NCBI GenBank assembly: GCA_021234155.1
Contig: JAJEKV010000013.1
Span: 10,232,338 to 10,296,337, forward strand
DNA length: 64,000 nucleotides
Direction of reading: 5' to 3'
From: Isoetes taiwanensis
Taxonomy: Eukaryota > Streptophyta > Lycopodiopsida > Isoetales > Isoetaceae
The notes beneath the pieces were generated by a model, which made no database searches, was not told where the DNA came from, and worked only from the letters and a program-made list of their open reading frames with translations. The translations under genes were made by a program, and so were the position numbers. This document shows positions 11,461-22,919 of the stretch, piece after piece (position 1 is the stretch's first letter; each line of letters begins with the position of its first letter).

Positions 11461-12115
11461 CACTACCACCCCAAAACTGGGTCCACATGTTGTTTTTCAG
11501 TGTCTTTTTTGCTAAAAAAACAACACCAAAAAACTACGTGTTGTTTTTTGTCCGGATTTGCTAGAAACAACGTGTAGTTTTTAGTCAAACTTTTATACGT
11601 GTAGTTTTTTTGTAAAAACTCTACGTGTAGAATTTTGTCAAAATTATCTACACGTAGGAATTACATGTGTTTCGACATGTTGCTTTTTGAAAGTAGTTGT
11701 AGTTTTCAGGTGTTGCTTTCGTGAAAAAAATACATGTGGTTGTTAATAAAACTTAAAAAGTCCACATGTTGTTTTTAACTGTTGTTTCCAAAAAAAACTA
11801 CACTGAAAAACTACATAGAGAATTTTGTCCGACTTTGCTAGAAACTACATGTAGTTGTCTCTATTTTTTTTTTCTATATTGTTTTCAATTGTTGGTTTCC
11901 CAAAAAAATGATACGTAGTTTTAAGAAAAAAATGTGGTTATTCAAAAATAGGTGTTGTTTTTTAGTATTGTTTTACATAAAATCCACATATAGTTTTATA
12001 GAAATAAATACTTTCAGGTGTAGTTATAAAAAAACTAACACGTCATTTCTTAAAAGTAGTGGTTGTTTCACGTGTTGTTTTTGCAGAAAAAATAAAAAAA
12101 ACCACCCATAGGGCA
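11461..12115 (+). repeat. left TIR and subterminal repeats of outer CACTA
   Basis: After the terminal repeat, short motifs such as ACTACACGTAG, TAGTTTTT and TTGTTTTT recur in both orientations for about 650 bp. CACTA elements typically carry such subterminal repeats as binding sites for their TnpA-like protein. The mirror-image region lies at 42790-43815. Confidence 0.8.
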
Positions 12116-12628
12116 GATATTATGACAATTCTAGGTAGTATAGATATTATCACGGGAGAGGTTGATCGTTGTTAAAATTGATAAAAAGAACGCGTGCTTT
12201 TTACCATTTAAATAATATTGGCAAAAAAAACACTATATTGTTATGCTAATTTATTCATGAACCTAGTACAAAATATTGTGAATTTATTACTTGCTTTTGC
12301 TTTAGTTGTTCTTGAGTTCTCTTTTAAAAAATGCCTTTCGAGGAATCGAACCCAAATAAGTCCATTAAGCATGGTAGTTCTTAAAGCATGAGAGTTGTGC
12401 CTTCCATAGTCTTACTTTTATGTTTGTTCTTATTTGTAGTTATTAATGCATAGAGTTCATGCTTTCAATGTTTCTATTCTAGGCATAGTAAGCTAGATAA
12501 AAACAATTACTAACTAAAGAAACAAAAGATGACAAGCATCCAATTTAGTAGTATTTCTAAACTAGTGTAGCATTTCTAATCACTCAATCTAAGTACTCCA
12601 GAACATTGGACTAGTGCATTCTTACCTG

Positions 12629-14053
12629 CTAAGGTGAGGTCTCGAGGTCCTGGAACATTGATAAGAAGCCAATGTAAGTGTTCCATGTTTGATACATCCT
12701 CCATAGTTCTAGCATCTGCATCAACCAGTATTACTTTATACAGATTGCCTGGCCTCACAAATGCTCTTTTAATCTCCATTTTAGGAGGATTCTTTACTGC
12801 TCCTTCATTCAATTGTTTCTTGAGTTCTACCATGCAAAGGAAAGAAAAATTTTAGTAAAAACAAAGCACCGCATAGACAAGATTAACAAACCTGAATTAG
12901 AGGTACAAATTCGAAAATCACATGCAACAGATTGGCTCTTTAAGCCTCGAAAATCACATGTATAAGCCATACTTGCATGACACCATTTATGCCTTTTCCT
13001 CTGCCCTGAACTGCAAAAATGAGATCAGAAAGCTCTAGTATATAGAACAAATAAAGAAAAGATGCAGTGAAGATATCTGCATTTTGCTCACCATATTGCA
13101 GAGGGTGATATTTATACACATATAAAAGGTCAGTAGATTCTAGAAGCAATGTTCCAATTCCAAAAGCCCTGATCCATAAGCCATGTTCTTATCTGCCTAT
13201 ACCAATTCCGGAAGCCCTATTTTTATGTGCCTCTACAATTTCAGCAGCAGCACCAAAACAAATCTAACTTTAAGTTCTGATTTTGTGGCTACTTTGAAAG
13301 TTTAATGTCCCCAGCCAGAACAATGCCATGACAATAGAATCGTAAGCAGTGTCAGATTGAAATAGCAATCATCAAATTACACCAAATACCCTCTTGTCAA
13401 ATTTACAACTGCTGCAAACCATAAAGCTTGCAGTGCTCGATTCTTCTTTGGGTAATAACCCATAGCAGACTAACAGAATGGATTATTCACAGACTTGTGG
13501 GTTCGATTAATCACAGACGTGCATGGATTCAAATACAAGCATGGATTGATGGAACTGCTGCTTTATTTTCTCCAGCTAAAATTGGACCTCCTTAAAACCT
13601 TCAACCAGCGTATTAAATTGTGCTCTGTCTCCCTGTCATATCTTCTAGCCCAACGAGCATTTCTTCTCATTATGGCAAGGATGGATTCACTCTCTGCTAC
13701 AATCATGCAAGCTAAAGAGCAATCTCTGATAAACCAAAGCCGCTTGTAACAAACTAAATCCCCATCTCTGGGCCTTCCTATAGCCCGATACTTCCTCCAA
13801 CTCAATTTTGGACCCTAAAACTTAAATCATTCACGACCGTTTCGATGCACCTGAGAAGAAAAGCTCAAAAACAGAGTCGAGGCACCTGATTTGCTCCATA
13901 AAAAAGCGTTGGAGAAACTACGGCGAAAAGATGGATGATCTAAAAGGTTAGTTGAGGCATAGCTGAAGAAGGACTTGGGTTGGGGCCCTGAACTGACGGC
14001 GAAGCTCCGGCGATGGACTGGGCTCTTCTTTTGCTCTGCCGCCATCGAGAATC
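12629..14053 (-). pseudogene. PEBP-family gene fragment, probably captured by CACTA
   Basis: The clearest exon (about 12822-12629) encodes VILVDADARTMEDVSNMEHL followed by HWLLINVPG, the core of the phosphatidylethanolamine-binding domain (usually DPDAPS...HWLV..IPG). Its acceptor is a pyrimidine tract ending in TAG and its donor is GCAG/GTAAGA. Unlike plant FT/TFL1/MFT genes, which have introns inside this stretch, it is a single exon, so this is another PEBP subfamily. Possible earlier exons follow on the same strand: about 13002-12940, 13149-13093, 13805-13563, and a first exon from the ATG at 14053 (MAAEQKKSPVHRRSFAVSS, rich in Arg/Ser like a targeting peptide). The rest of the domain is not seen. 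Introns are kept, so this is a DNA copy, not a retrocopy. The earlier exons and the gene's completeness are inferred. Confidence 0.6.
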
Positions 14054-14099
14054 TAAGGCGCGAAGGTGGGAAGGCTGAAAACAAACACAAAAGCCCCTA

Positions 14100-14700
14100 T
14101 GACCAATAAGATGAAACGAGCAGGATCAAGATCTGGGCCGTTAATCTCTCTGGCGAAAATTGACTAATGGAATAATAAGACTGAGATTGAAATCTCGACC
14201 GTTCAACCTTTGAATGAGATATAATAGATATATAAATAAACAAAACCATATTTTATCTTGGGATTCCAAATATACCCCTCTAATGTGTGTTTTCAAATAT
14301 ACACAATAATAGATAGACAAAATCATATTTATATACCCCTCTAATGTATGTTTTCAAATATGCCCGTATATTTTGCAAAATTACAAATACACATCTCTTA
14401 ACTGTAAATTGTGTTATTAGTAGTTAAAGACAATTGTTTATTAGCAATAAGATCCAAAAAATATCTCCTTCGTAGAATTCTCTCAACGTTGATTGGCAGT
14501 GTGGTCTAGTTAAACGAAGGATCAAAACGCTAATTATTGAATAAAATACTCTGAATCTTAAAATGGAGCAGTGATTTGTTGGTGTTAAGCAGAATATCTA
14601 AAAGGCGAAAGCTACCCAACTGCGTTCTAAAAGATCTATAGACAGAAATAGCATTTGCAAGGAGATAGTGAGAAGAATTTGTAATGATAATTCGACATAT
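14100..14700. other. outer CACTA interior, nothing recognised
   Basis: A/T-rich sequence with two near-copies of a TACCCCTCTAATGTGTGTTT string (about 14272 and 14334). No coding content is supported. Confidence 0.4.
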
Positions 14701-14719
14701 ATCTGGGCTTGTTTGTGTT

Positions 14720-15075
14720 TAAATATGACCAAGGCATGTTTGAACCTAGGGGACAACATTTCAACCTGTTTTTTATGCCTATCTAGTGGTAAGTTTGAGC
14801 CATGATTCATGTTCGAGTCTATGTGGCATATTTGAGCCTAGGGGCATGTTTGAGCCGCATGTCACATTTGAGCCAGGGTGGCATGTTTTGAGCCAGGGTC
14901 TAAGGTGGCATGTTCTAGCCTAGGGGCATGTGTGAACCTAGGAGCACAACATTTTAACCATAAAAAAAACATACGAAATCATATTTCACCGCTGGCATGT
15001 TTGAGCCACGTGTCATGTTTGAGTCAACCTGGCATGTTCTAGCCTAGAGGCATGTGCAAACCTAGGGGCACAACA
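14720..15075 (-). repeat. degenerate 19-bp minisatellite stretch
   Basis: Loose copies of GGCATGTTTGAGCC and GGCATGTTCTAGCCTAG occur at irregular spacing. They are the inverse orientation of the minisatellite at 18.2-20.2 kb and look like a decayed edge of the same array. Confidence 0.6.
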
Positions 15076-15451
15076 TTTCAACCATAAAAAACATACGAAT
15101 CATATTACATCCTTAAAAAAAACTAGCAAAAAAGCATACCATAAGGCTTTGGCAAGACTTTGCTCATTCCAAAGGCCTTAAAAATAGTTGTTGAATGTTT
15201 TAATTTTACTATGTTGCCCTTTTTCTGTATATAGGTTTGAGTTTGATTCATTTCAAAGTTAGCAACGTTCTCTCTAAAATCAGCAATGGTTTGAAATAAT
15301 TATGCTAGAATTGCATGAACACAAGAAGAAACATTTATAGGGATGCCATAGTTGATAGATAGAGTTTTTTTTTGTTGGAAGAGAGCATCTGAATGCAATA
15401 TGAATGTTACATATTTGCATGTTATTTAGTTCAAGCGACGAACATTCGAGC

Positions 15452-16410
15452 TTCAAAACGTAAAGCCTTCAAGAAGCGAGCAACACACAGAGTTTACGTT
15501 TCGGGGGCCATATCCTAGTCAGATTCGACTAGGATCTTGCGCTAGGTCATGATGTAGAGGGAGGGTCTTGCAGCCAGAAGATGGACATCTAGAAACCCCT
15601 GGAAGCAGCTTTCCCATAGAGTCCTCTCGTAGAGGTCCATGCGATGGATGGACAACTTCCCCCCTTCGAAACTACAAATTGGCTCTGCCAATGGGCTCAG
15701 AATGTCAACATTACTCTGAGGACCAAGTTTCCTAGGCAAAAAATCACTCCTTCTCCAAGAAGCACCAAAATAGCTTATGTCCAATGCGCCCGTAGTCAAT
15801 TGGCATAGGTGGTCCTGTGAAACACTGCCAATTAGAGCGTTCGTGTTTCTTTCTTTAGTATAATGGACCATATAACTTGCTTTCTAGGGTAATTTCAGCA
15901 TTTCGAACTGTTTGGCAAAGTCGAATCGCCATTCCAGAGCCTCCATATTGCCTGAACAACAAAAACTTGGGTTTTTACACACACGCTCATGGGACACTTC
16001 GCGGTTTGGTAAGCTCTCCCGGACCGATCTTGGATTTGTTTTGGACCTACTCGAAGTAGGGGTAAGGGTCTTGAAAATAGGAATCAGCGGTTAAAGAGGG
16101 AAAACGAGCTTGGTTAGGGTGGGCATTAGCGTACTGGCCCCCGAGGGAGTGCTACCAGGAAAGGCTACCTTGGGTTTCATCTCTTGGGGTCTGGCCTCTC
16201 CCCACTGGTGAGGCAGCCGCACAAAGTTTGGGCCTTGTTTGACTTGGGGATGGGTGCCAGTTCGGCTACCCAATGACAGGTTGTTCAAATGGGGAGTAGG
16301 TGTTCTGAACCCTTGCATGAATCAGATTCGACCAGGATATTGTACCATGTCATCACGTAGAGGGAGGTCTTGATGCCATAAGATGGATCCTTAAAACACC
16401 GCGGAAGCTG
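15452..16410 (+). repeat. dispersed repeat 'R' in CACTA interior, copy 1
   Basis: This block is similar to 21812-22300 in the same orientation and to 20165-20757 inverted; both protein-like readings and DNA show it (for example GAAGCRCCAAARTAGCT and ACTTGGGTTT strings). A 90-bp part is repeated at 16318-16410. Its left edge has an inverted repeat of CGTAAA.CC against GTTTACGTTTCGG. It accompanies the minisatellite and belongs to the CACTA family interior. No gene product is identified. Confidence 0.7.
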
Positions 16411-17089
16411 CCTCAAAACTCTTTTACAAAATGCCCTGGTGACCTAGATGACATGCTAAGATGGTGGTGATCTGGACATGATGACTAGGACTTTATGCAA
16501 GAAATATGACTAGGTGGCATGGTAATCCTAACTACAATTTTATCTTATGATATTAGACCCAATTTAGATATGTGTCAGTTGAAAGCATGCACCCTTATCA
16601 AGCTAGAGATCCAAAAAAGTGCTTGCAGATTTTCTGTGGCAGTTCATTGGCAGATTTTTTGATCCACTTTGAACTCATTTTTCTCCATCATCCCAGTTCC
16701 AAACCAGGCCAAGTTTTTTCCCACATGTTCTTACACCTTGTGAAACGCATGTTCTTACACCTTTTCTCTGATAATAATCATTTGAATGTCCAGATCTTTT
16801 TTTTTTTTTAATCTTAGGGAAGTGCACTGGCCGAATTCTCTTCCAACATTGAACCCCCAGATCCAAATTGTTTCCCACATCTCACCACAACTTTTCTCTG
16901 GTTGTTCCTCCAAAAATCATTTGAAACAAGTTAGCACAATTCGGGATATTTGGGATATTCAGGGTGCATTAGAATATATGACAATGTCAATAATTCCAAC
17001 TTTTTTAAGCGCTTCTATTCAAAACAATCTGTATACAATTAGCTCTTGAATTCTAATTGCCATAGTAGGAGGAAAATAGATCCAAACTC
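16411..17089. other. outer CACTA interior, nothing recognised
   Basis: Short open frames only, with one T-run near 16798-16810. No supported gene. Confidence 0.35.
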
Positions 17090-17440
17090 ATGTCCATCAG
17101 TTCCTATTGCTTTGCATCTTCAACTGCAACTTCTCGACTATGTCCCAAGTGCAACCGATCAAAACTCAATCTCCATAATGTAAACCCTACAATAACCTAG
17201 CAACATACAGGGTTTACGTTTCGGAGGCCAAAACGCGGTTGTTTTTATAGATAACTAGGTGCATGATTTTTGAACATGCATGCAGAGCTATGGCGATAGA
17301 AATAATGGCCACTCACGCTCTTGACTTCTAATTGCCACACTGGGGGGAGGATAAATCCAAACCCCATTCCGTCTCCTGGGGTCTGGCCTCTCACCGCAGC
17401 CGCGCAAAGTCCTGCCCTTGTTTGACTTAGGAAAGTGCCA
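17090..17440 (-). repeat. dispersed repeat 'R' edge, copy 2
   Basis: The strings ATAATGTAAACCC and AGGGTTTACGTTTCGGAGGCC form an inverted pair around 17180-17230. The stretch 17105-17230, inverted, matches 20698-20830 (shared GACATGGTCGAGAGGTTGCA or its complement). Confidence 0.6.
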
Positions 17441-17511
17441 ACGCTTCTGTCAGATCCAATCAGAGAGAGACGTAGAGAGAGGAAGGGAGGGAATGAGGGA
17501 GGAAGAGAGAG

Positions 17512-17725
17512 CATGTTGGAGCCTAGGTGGCATGTTTGGACCACCTTGGCATGTTGGAGCCTGGTGGCATTCCGAAGCCTAGGTGGCATGTTTGAGCCAC
17601 CTTGGCATGTTGGACCATAGGTGGCACGTTGGAGCCTGCGTGGCATTTCAGAGCCTAGATGGCATGTTTGAGCCACCTTGGCATGTTGGAGCCTAGGTGG
17701 CATGTTGAAATCCATGTGTTGGAGC
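17512..17725 (-). repeat. 19-bp minisatellite, left block in outer CACTA
   Basis: About eleven units of the GGCATGTTGGAGCCTAGGT and GGCATGTTTGAGCCACCTT types in inverse orientation. The block is cut at 17728 by the inner CACTA element and resumes at 26467. Confidence 0.85.
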
Positions 17726-17728
17726 CTA

Positions 17729-18045
17729 CACTACAACCCCAAAATTTGTTCCACAGTTGAAAACAACAGTAAAAACACACTACGAGTTGTTTTTTTGAAG
17801 ATTTGAAAAAAACCTACACGTAGTTATACGGAGGTGTGGTTTTTCAAGGATATGCTGTAGTTTTTCTTAGGGAGCCGTAGTTTTTTTTTTTAGAATGTGT
17901 GGTTTCTTAAGGAGGCGTAGTTTCTTTTTTAAGGATGTGTTGTTTTCTCAGGCGGTATGGTTTTTTGAAGGGATGATTTTTTTAAGGTGTTGTTTTTTAA
18001 GGTAGTGTTTTTTTTTAGGTGTGGTTTTTTATGGTTTTCTAAGAA
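17729..18045 (+). repeat. left subterminal repeats of inner CACTA
   Basis: Repeated TAGTTTTT, GTGTGGTTTTT and TGTTGTTTTTT motifs follow the terminal repeat. Same style as 11461-12115. Confidence 0.75.
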
Positions 18046-18244
18046 TCCATGTATGACCAAGTTGTCTGCATGCCATTACAAATTGACACACTTCACTGGC
18101 ATTTGGCTTCATACATGTGTGTGTGTGAGCTTCTAGAGCGTGAAACTTGAAGACATCCGTCACTTGGCAACTTGTAGAAGACACATTGATATGAAGAACC
18201 AAAGATGGACACTGGGTTGGCATCATATAGGCATTTCTTGAAGG

Positions 18245-20165
18245 ACTCAAACATGCCACACCTGCCAAGGTGGCTCTAACATGCCAAGGTGGCTCAAACA
18301 TGCCACGTGGACTCCAACATGCCACCTAGACTCCAACATGCCAAGGTGGCTCAATCATGCCACGTGGGCTCCAACATGCCAACTAGGCTCCAATACAAGG
18401 TGGCTCAAACATGCCATGTGGGCTCCAACATGCCAAGGTGGCTCAAACATGCCACGTGGGCTCCAACATGCCACCTAGGCTCCAACATGCCAAGGTGGCT
18501 CAAACATGTCACCTAGGCTCCAACATGCCACCCAGGCTCAAACATGCCAAGGTATCTCAAACATGCCACGGGCTCCAACATGCCAAGGTGGCTCACAACA
18601 TGCCACCTAGGCTCCAACATGCCAAGGTGGGCTCCAAAATGCCACCTAGGCTCTAACATGCCAAGGTGGCTCAAACATGCCACTAAATATGCCACCTAGG
18701 CGCCAAGGTGGCTCGAACATGCCACACGGCTCCAACATGCCACCTAGGCTCCAACATGCCAAGGTGGCTCAAACATGCCACATGGGCTCCAAAGATGCCA
18801 CCTAGGCTCCAACGCACCAAGGTGGCTCAAACATGCCACCTAGGCTCCAACATGCCACCTAGGCTCAAACATGCCAAGGTGGCTCAAACATGCCATCAAG
18901 GCTCCAACATGCCAAGGTGGCTCAAACATGCCACCTAGGCTCCAACATGCCAAGGTGGCTCAAACATGCCACGCTGGGCCCAAGGCCACCTAGGCTCCAA
19001 CATGCCAAGGTGGCTCAAACATGGCACGTGGGCTCCAACATGCCTTCTAGGCTCCAATCATACATGCCACCTAGGCTCAAACATGCCAAGGTGGCTCAAA
19101 CATGCCACGTGTGCTCTAACATGCCACCTAGGCTCCAACATGCCAAGGTGGCTCAAACATGCCATCTAGGCTCCAACATGCCACCTAGGCTCCAACATGC
19201 CAAGGTGGCTCCAACATGCCAAGGTTGCCAAACATGCCACGCTGCCTATGCCCAACATGCCACCTAGGCTCCAACATGCCAAGGTGGCTCAAACATGCCA
19301 CCTAGGTTCCAACATGCCACATATAGGCTCAAACATGCCAAGGTGGCTCAAACATGCCACCTAGGCTCATACATGCCACCTAGGGCTCCAACATGACAAG
19401 GTGGCTCAAACATGCCACCTAGGCTCCAACATTCTCAAAGATGCCAAGGTGGCTCAAACATACCACCTAGGCTCCAACATGCCACTATAGGCTCAAACAT
19501 GCCAAGGTGGCTCAAACATGCCACCTAGGCTCCAACATGCCACCTAGGCTCAAACATGCCAAGGTGGCTCAAACATGCCACATGGGCTCCCAACATGCCA
19601 CCTAGGCTCCAACATGCCAAGGTGGCTCCAACATGCCACCTAGGCTCCAACATGACAAGGTGGCTCCAACATGCCACCTAGGCTCCAACATGACAAGGTG
19701 GCTCAAACATGCCACCTAGGCTCCAAGGTGGCGCAAACATGCCAAAGTGGCTCCAACATGCCACCTAGGCTCCAACATGCCACAAACATGCCGCTATAGG
19801 CTCAAACATGCCAAGGTGGCTCAAACATGCCACGTGGGCTCCAACATGCCAAGGTGGCTCCAACATGACAAGGCGGCTCCAACATGCCACCTAGGCTCCA
19901 ACATGACAAGGTGGCTCAAACATGCCACCTAGGCTCCAAGGTGGCTCAAACATGCCAAGGTGGCTCCAACATGCCACAAACATGCCAAGGTGGCTCCAAC
20001 ATACCAAGGTGGCTCAAACATGCCACCTAGGCTCCAACATGCCACCTAGGCTCAAACATGCCAAGGTGGCTCAAACATGCCATATGGGCTCCAAGATGCC
20101 ATCTAGGCTCCAACATGCCAAGGTGGATCAGGCATGCCACCTAGGCTCAACCATGCCACCTAGAC
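18245..20165 (+). repeat. 19-bp minisatellite, main array
   Basis: Roughly one hundred 19-bp units of two kinds, GGCTCCAACATGCCACCTA and GGCTCAAACATGCCAAGGT (with CACGTG and CATGGG variants), commonly alternating to form 38-bp or 57-bp higher-order units. Each junction makes a small inverted repeat, GCCA/AGG/TGGC or the palindrome CCTAGG. Three units are 57 bp, so stop-free frames arise in several phases; these are not genes. Confidence 0.95.
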
Positions 20166-20980
20166 ACTCCAAGTGGAATTTTTGGTAGAGGAGTTTGGCA
20201 AGGGATAGAATAGAGGGATCTTGAAGAACTTAAAGCGCTGACATCCTTCCCCAAGTCGAACCAGGCCAGGACTTTGCGCTGCTTCCTCACCAGAGGGGAA
20301 AGGCCAGACCCCAGGAGACGGACATCAGAAAGGTTGTCGAGGCAGCCTTTCTTGCCGGGAGAACTTACCAAACAGCGAAGCGTCCTGCGGTTGACCGTGT
20401 AGAAACCCAAGTGTTTTGTCGTTCGGGCAGTACAAAGGCTCCGGAATGGAGATTCGACTTTGCTATGTCGTCCGGAATGCCGAAATTACCCTAGGGACCA
20501 AGTTACACGGTCATTTTTTGCAACGAAAGAAACACGAACCCTCTACATGGCAGTATTCCGCAGCCATCTCCTAGGCCAATTGACTTTTAGGTCGAGCTGC
20601 TTTCAGAAGGTTTTAAGGGTCCGTCTTCTAGCGTCAACACCCTCCCTCTACGGGATGACATTGTGCAAGATCCTGGTCGAATCTGACTAGGATATGGCCT
20701 CCGAAACGTAAACCTTGTGTGATGCTAGGTTATTGAAGGGTTTACGTTATGGAGGTCGAGTTCTGGTGGTTTGCACTTGGGACATGGTCGAGAGGTTGCA
20801 GTTGAAGACGCGAAGCAATATGAATTGAAGAAATGGGGTTTGGATCTATTCTTCTCCCGCTATGGCAATTAGAAGTCAAGAGCCACTTTTGCAGTAGGAA
20901 GACTTGTTTGGGATATTCTTCCGCCCACCTAAACTTGGTCTCGAGGGTAATGTCGATGTTTTGAGTCCATTGGCGAGTGG
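20165..20980 (-). repeat. dispersed repeat 'R', copy 3, inverted
   Basis: Read on the minus strand this aligns with 15517-16040 and 21812-22300, including the GAGGGAGGGTGTTGACGC and CGGACCCTTAAAACCTTC strings. At 20698-20757 its edge forms an inverted repeat (CCTCCGAAACGTAAACC against GGGTTTACGTTATGGAGG). It separates two minisatellite blocks. Confidence 0.75.
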
Positions 20981-21812
20981 CTCAAACATGCCACGCGTGT
21001 GCTCCAACATGCCACCTAGGCTCCAACATGCCAAGGTGGCTCCAACATGCCATCTAGGCTCCAACATGCCAAGGTGGCTCCAACATGCCAAGGTGGCTCC
21101 AACATGCCAAGGTGGCTCAAACATGCCACGCTGCCTAGGGCTCCAACATGCCACCTAGGGCTCCAACATGCCAAGGTGTCTCAAACATGCCACCTAGTTT
21201 CCAACATGCCACATATAGGCTCAAACATGCCAAGGTGGCTCAAACATGCCACCTAGGCTCATACATGCCACCTAGGCTCCAACATGACAAGGTGGCTCAA
21301 ACATGCCACCCTAGGCTCCAACATTCTCAAAGATGCCAAGGTGGCTCAAACATACCACCTAGGGCTCCAACATGCCACTATAGGCTCAAACATGCCAAGG
21401 TGGCTCAAACATGCCACCTAGGCTCCAACATGCCACCTAGGCTCAAACATGCCAAGGTGGCTCAAACATGCCACATGGGCTCCAACATGCCACCTAGGCT
21501 CCAACATGCCAAGGTGGCTCCAACATGCCACCTAGGCTCCAACATGACAAGGTGGCTCCAACATGCCACCTAGGCTCCAACATGACAAGGTGGCTCAAAC
21601 ATGCCACCTAGGCTCCAAGGTGGCGCAAACATGCCAAAGTGGCTCCAACATGCCACCTAGGCTCCAACATGCCACAAACATGCCGCTATAGGCTCAAACA
21701 TGCCAAGGTGGCTCAAACATGCCACGTGGGCTCCAACATGTGACAAGGCGGCTCCAACATGCCACCTAGGCTCCAACATGACAAGGTGGCTCAAACATGC
21801 CACCTAGGCTCC
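20980..21812 (+). repeat. 19-bp minisatellite, second block
   Basis: Same units as the main array. The segment 21180-21790 repeats the order of variant units seen at 19300-19920, including rare variants such as ATTCTCAAAGATGCC and ATGCCGCTATAGG, so a block of about 600 bp was duplicated as a whole. Confidence 0.9.
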
Positions 21813-22340
21813 TTAAGAGGGAGGGTGTTGACGCCAGAAGACGGACCCTTAAAACCTTCCGGAAGCAGTTCACCCCAAAGGTCCTCTCCCAAAGGCCCTT
21901 GGCCACGGACAGGCAACTCTCCCACTCCGAAATTGTAAACTGACTCTGCCAATGGACTCAAAACATCGAGATTACCCTCGGGACCAAGTTTCGCGGGCAG
22001 AAGACCACGCTTTCTCCAAGAAGCGCCAAAGTAGCTCATGTCCAATACGTTCCTAGTCAATTGGCGTAAGAGATGGCTGCAGAATATTGTCATGTAGAGG
22101 GTTCGTGTTTCTTTCGTTGCCAAAAATGACCTCCTAGGGTAATGTCACCATTCCGGACGACATGGCGAAGTCAAATCTCTATTCCGGAGCCTTTGTACTG
22201 CTCGAACGACAAAACACTTGGGTTTCTACATGCTCGAGCGCAGGACGCTTCACGGGTTGATAAGTTCCCCCGGACGGATCTTGGATTTTTTTGAAAAGAC
22301 CAAAGATGGACATCTTTTCATTTTTGGCCTAGTCAAAACT
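21812..22340 (+). repeat. dispersed repeat 'R', copy 4
   Basis: Same orientation as copy 1 and highly similar over about 480 bp. The translated frames of the two copies align on the minus strand (shared DISYFGASWR or DMSYFGASWR, then KLGP and DILSPLAE or DVLSPLAE), which could mark an old coding fragment, but I do not recognise a family. Confidence 0.75.
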
Positions 22341-22382
22341 TGGCCTTGCTTACTGGGCATGCCATGTCACCATTTGGAGTGC

Positions 22383-22915
22383 CTAGATGGCATGCTTGAG
22401 CCTAGGTGGCATGCTTGACCCACCTTGGCATGTTGAAGCCTAGGTGGCATGTTGGAGCCCGTGTGGCATGTTGGAGCCACCTTGGCATGTGTGAGCCTAG
22501 GTGGCATGTTTGAGCGACCTTGGCATGTTGGAGCCCACATGGCATGTTGGAGTCCATGTGGCATGTTTGAGCCACCTTGGCATGTTGGAGCCCACGTGGC
22601 ATGTTTGTGCCACCTTGACATGTTTGAGCCACCTTGTCATGTTGGAGCCTAGGTGGCATGTTTGAGCCCCGTTGGCATGGTTGAGCCACCTTGGCATGTT
22701 GGAGCCTAGGTGGCATGGTTAAGCCACCTAGGCATGTTGGAGCCGAGGTGGCATGTTTGAGCCACTTTGGCATGTTGGAGCCTAGGTGGCGTGTTTGAGC
22801 CACGTGGGGTACATGCCACGTGGGCTACAATATGCCATCTAGCCTCAAACATGCCAAGATGGCTCAAACATGCCATCTAGGCTCCAACATGCCAAGGTGG
22901 CTCCAACATTTCATT
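22383..22915 (-). repeat. 19-bp minisatellite, inverted block of inner CACTA
   Basis: About 22 units in inverse orientation to 22815, then a few units in direct orientation to 22915. The change of orientation toward the right end mirrors the opposite orientation near the left end. Confidence 0.9.
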
Positions 22916-22919
22916 CAAG

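Noticed and set aside
12629-12822. FT/TFL1 flowering gene
   Set aside because: The PEBP core is present, but the exon structure and residues (DADART for DPDAPS) differ from that clade and the C-terminal segment is missing.
18245-20165. CRISPR-like array
   Set aside because: Repeat units are contiguous 19-mers with no unique spacers, and the context is plant nuclear DNA.
17245-22803. Many long open frames with repeated NMPRWLKHATWAPTCHLGS-like peptides on both strands
   Set aside because: They are translations of the 19-bp minisatellite. Three units make 57 bp, so any stop-free phase stays open; the frames exist on both strands and have no start, splice or codon signal.
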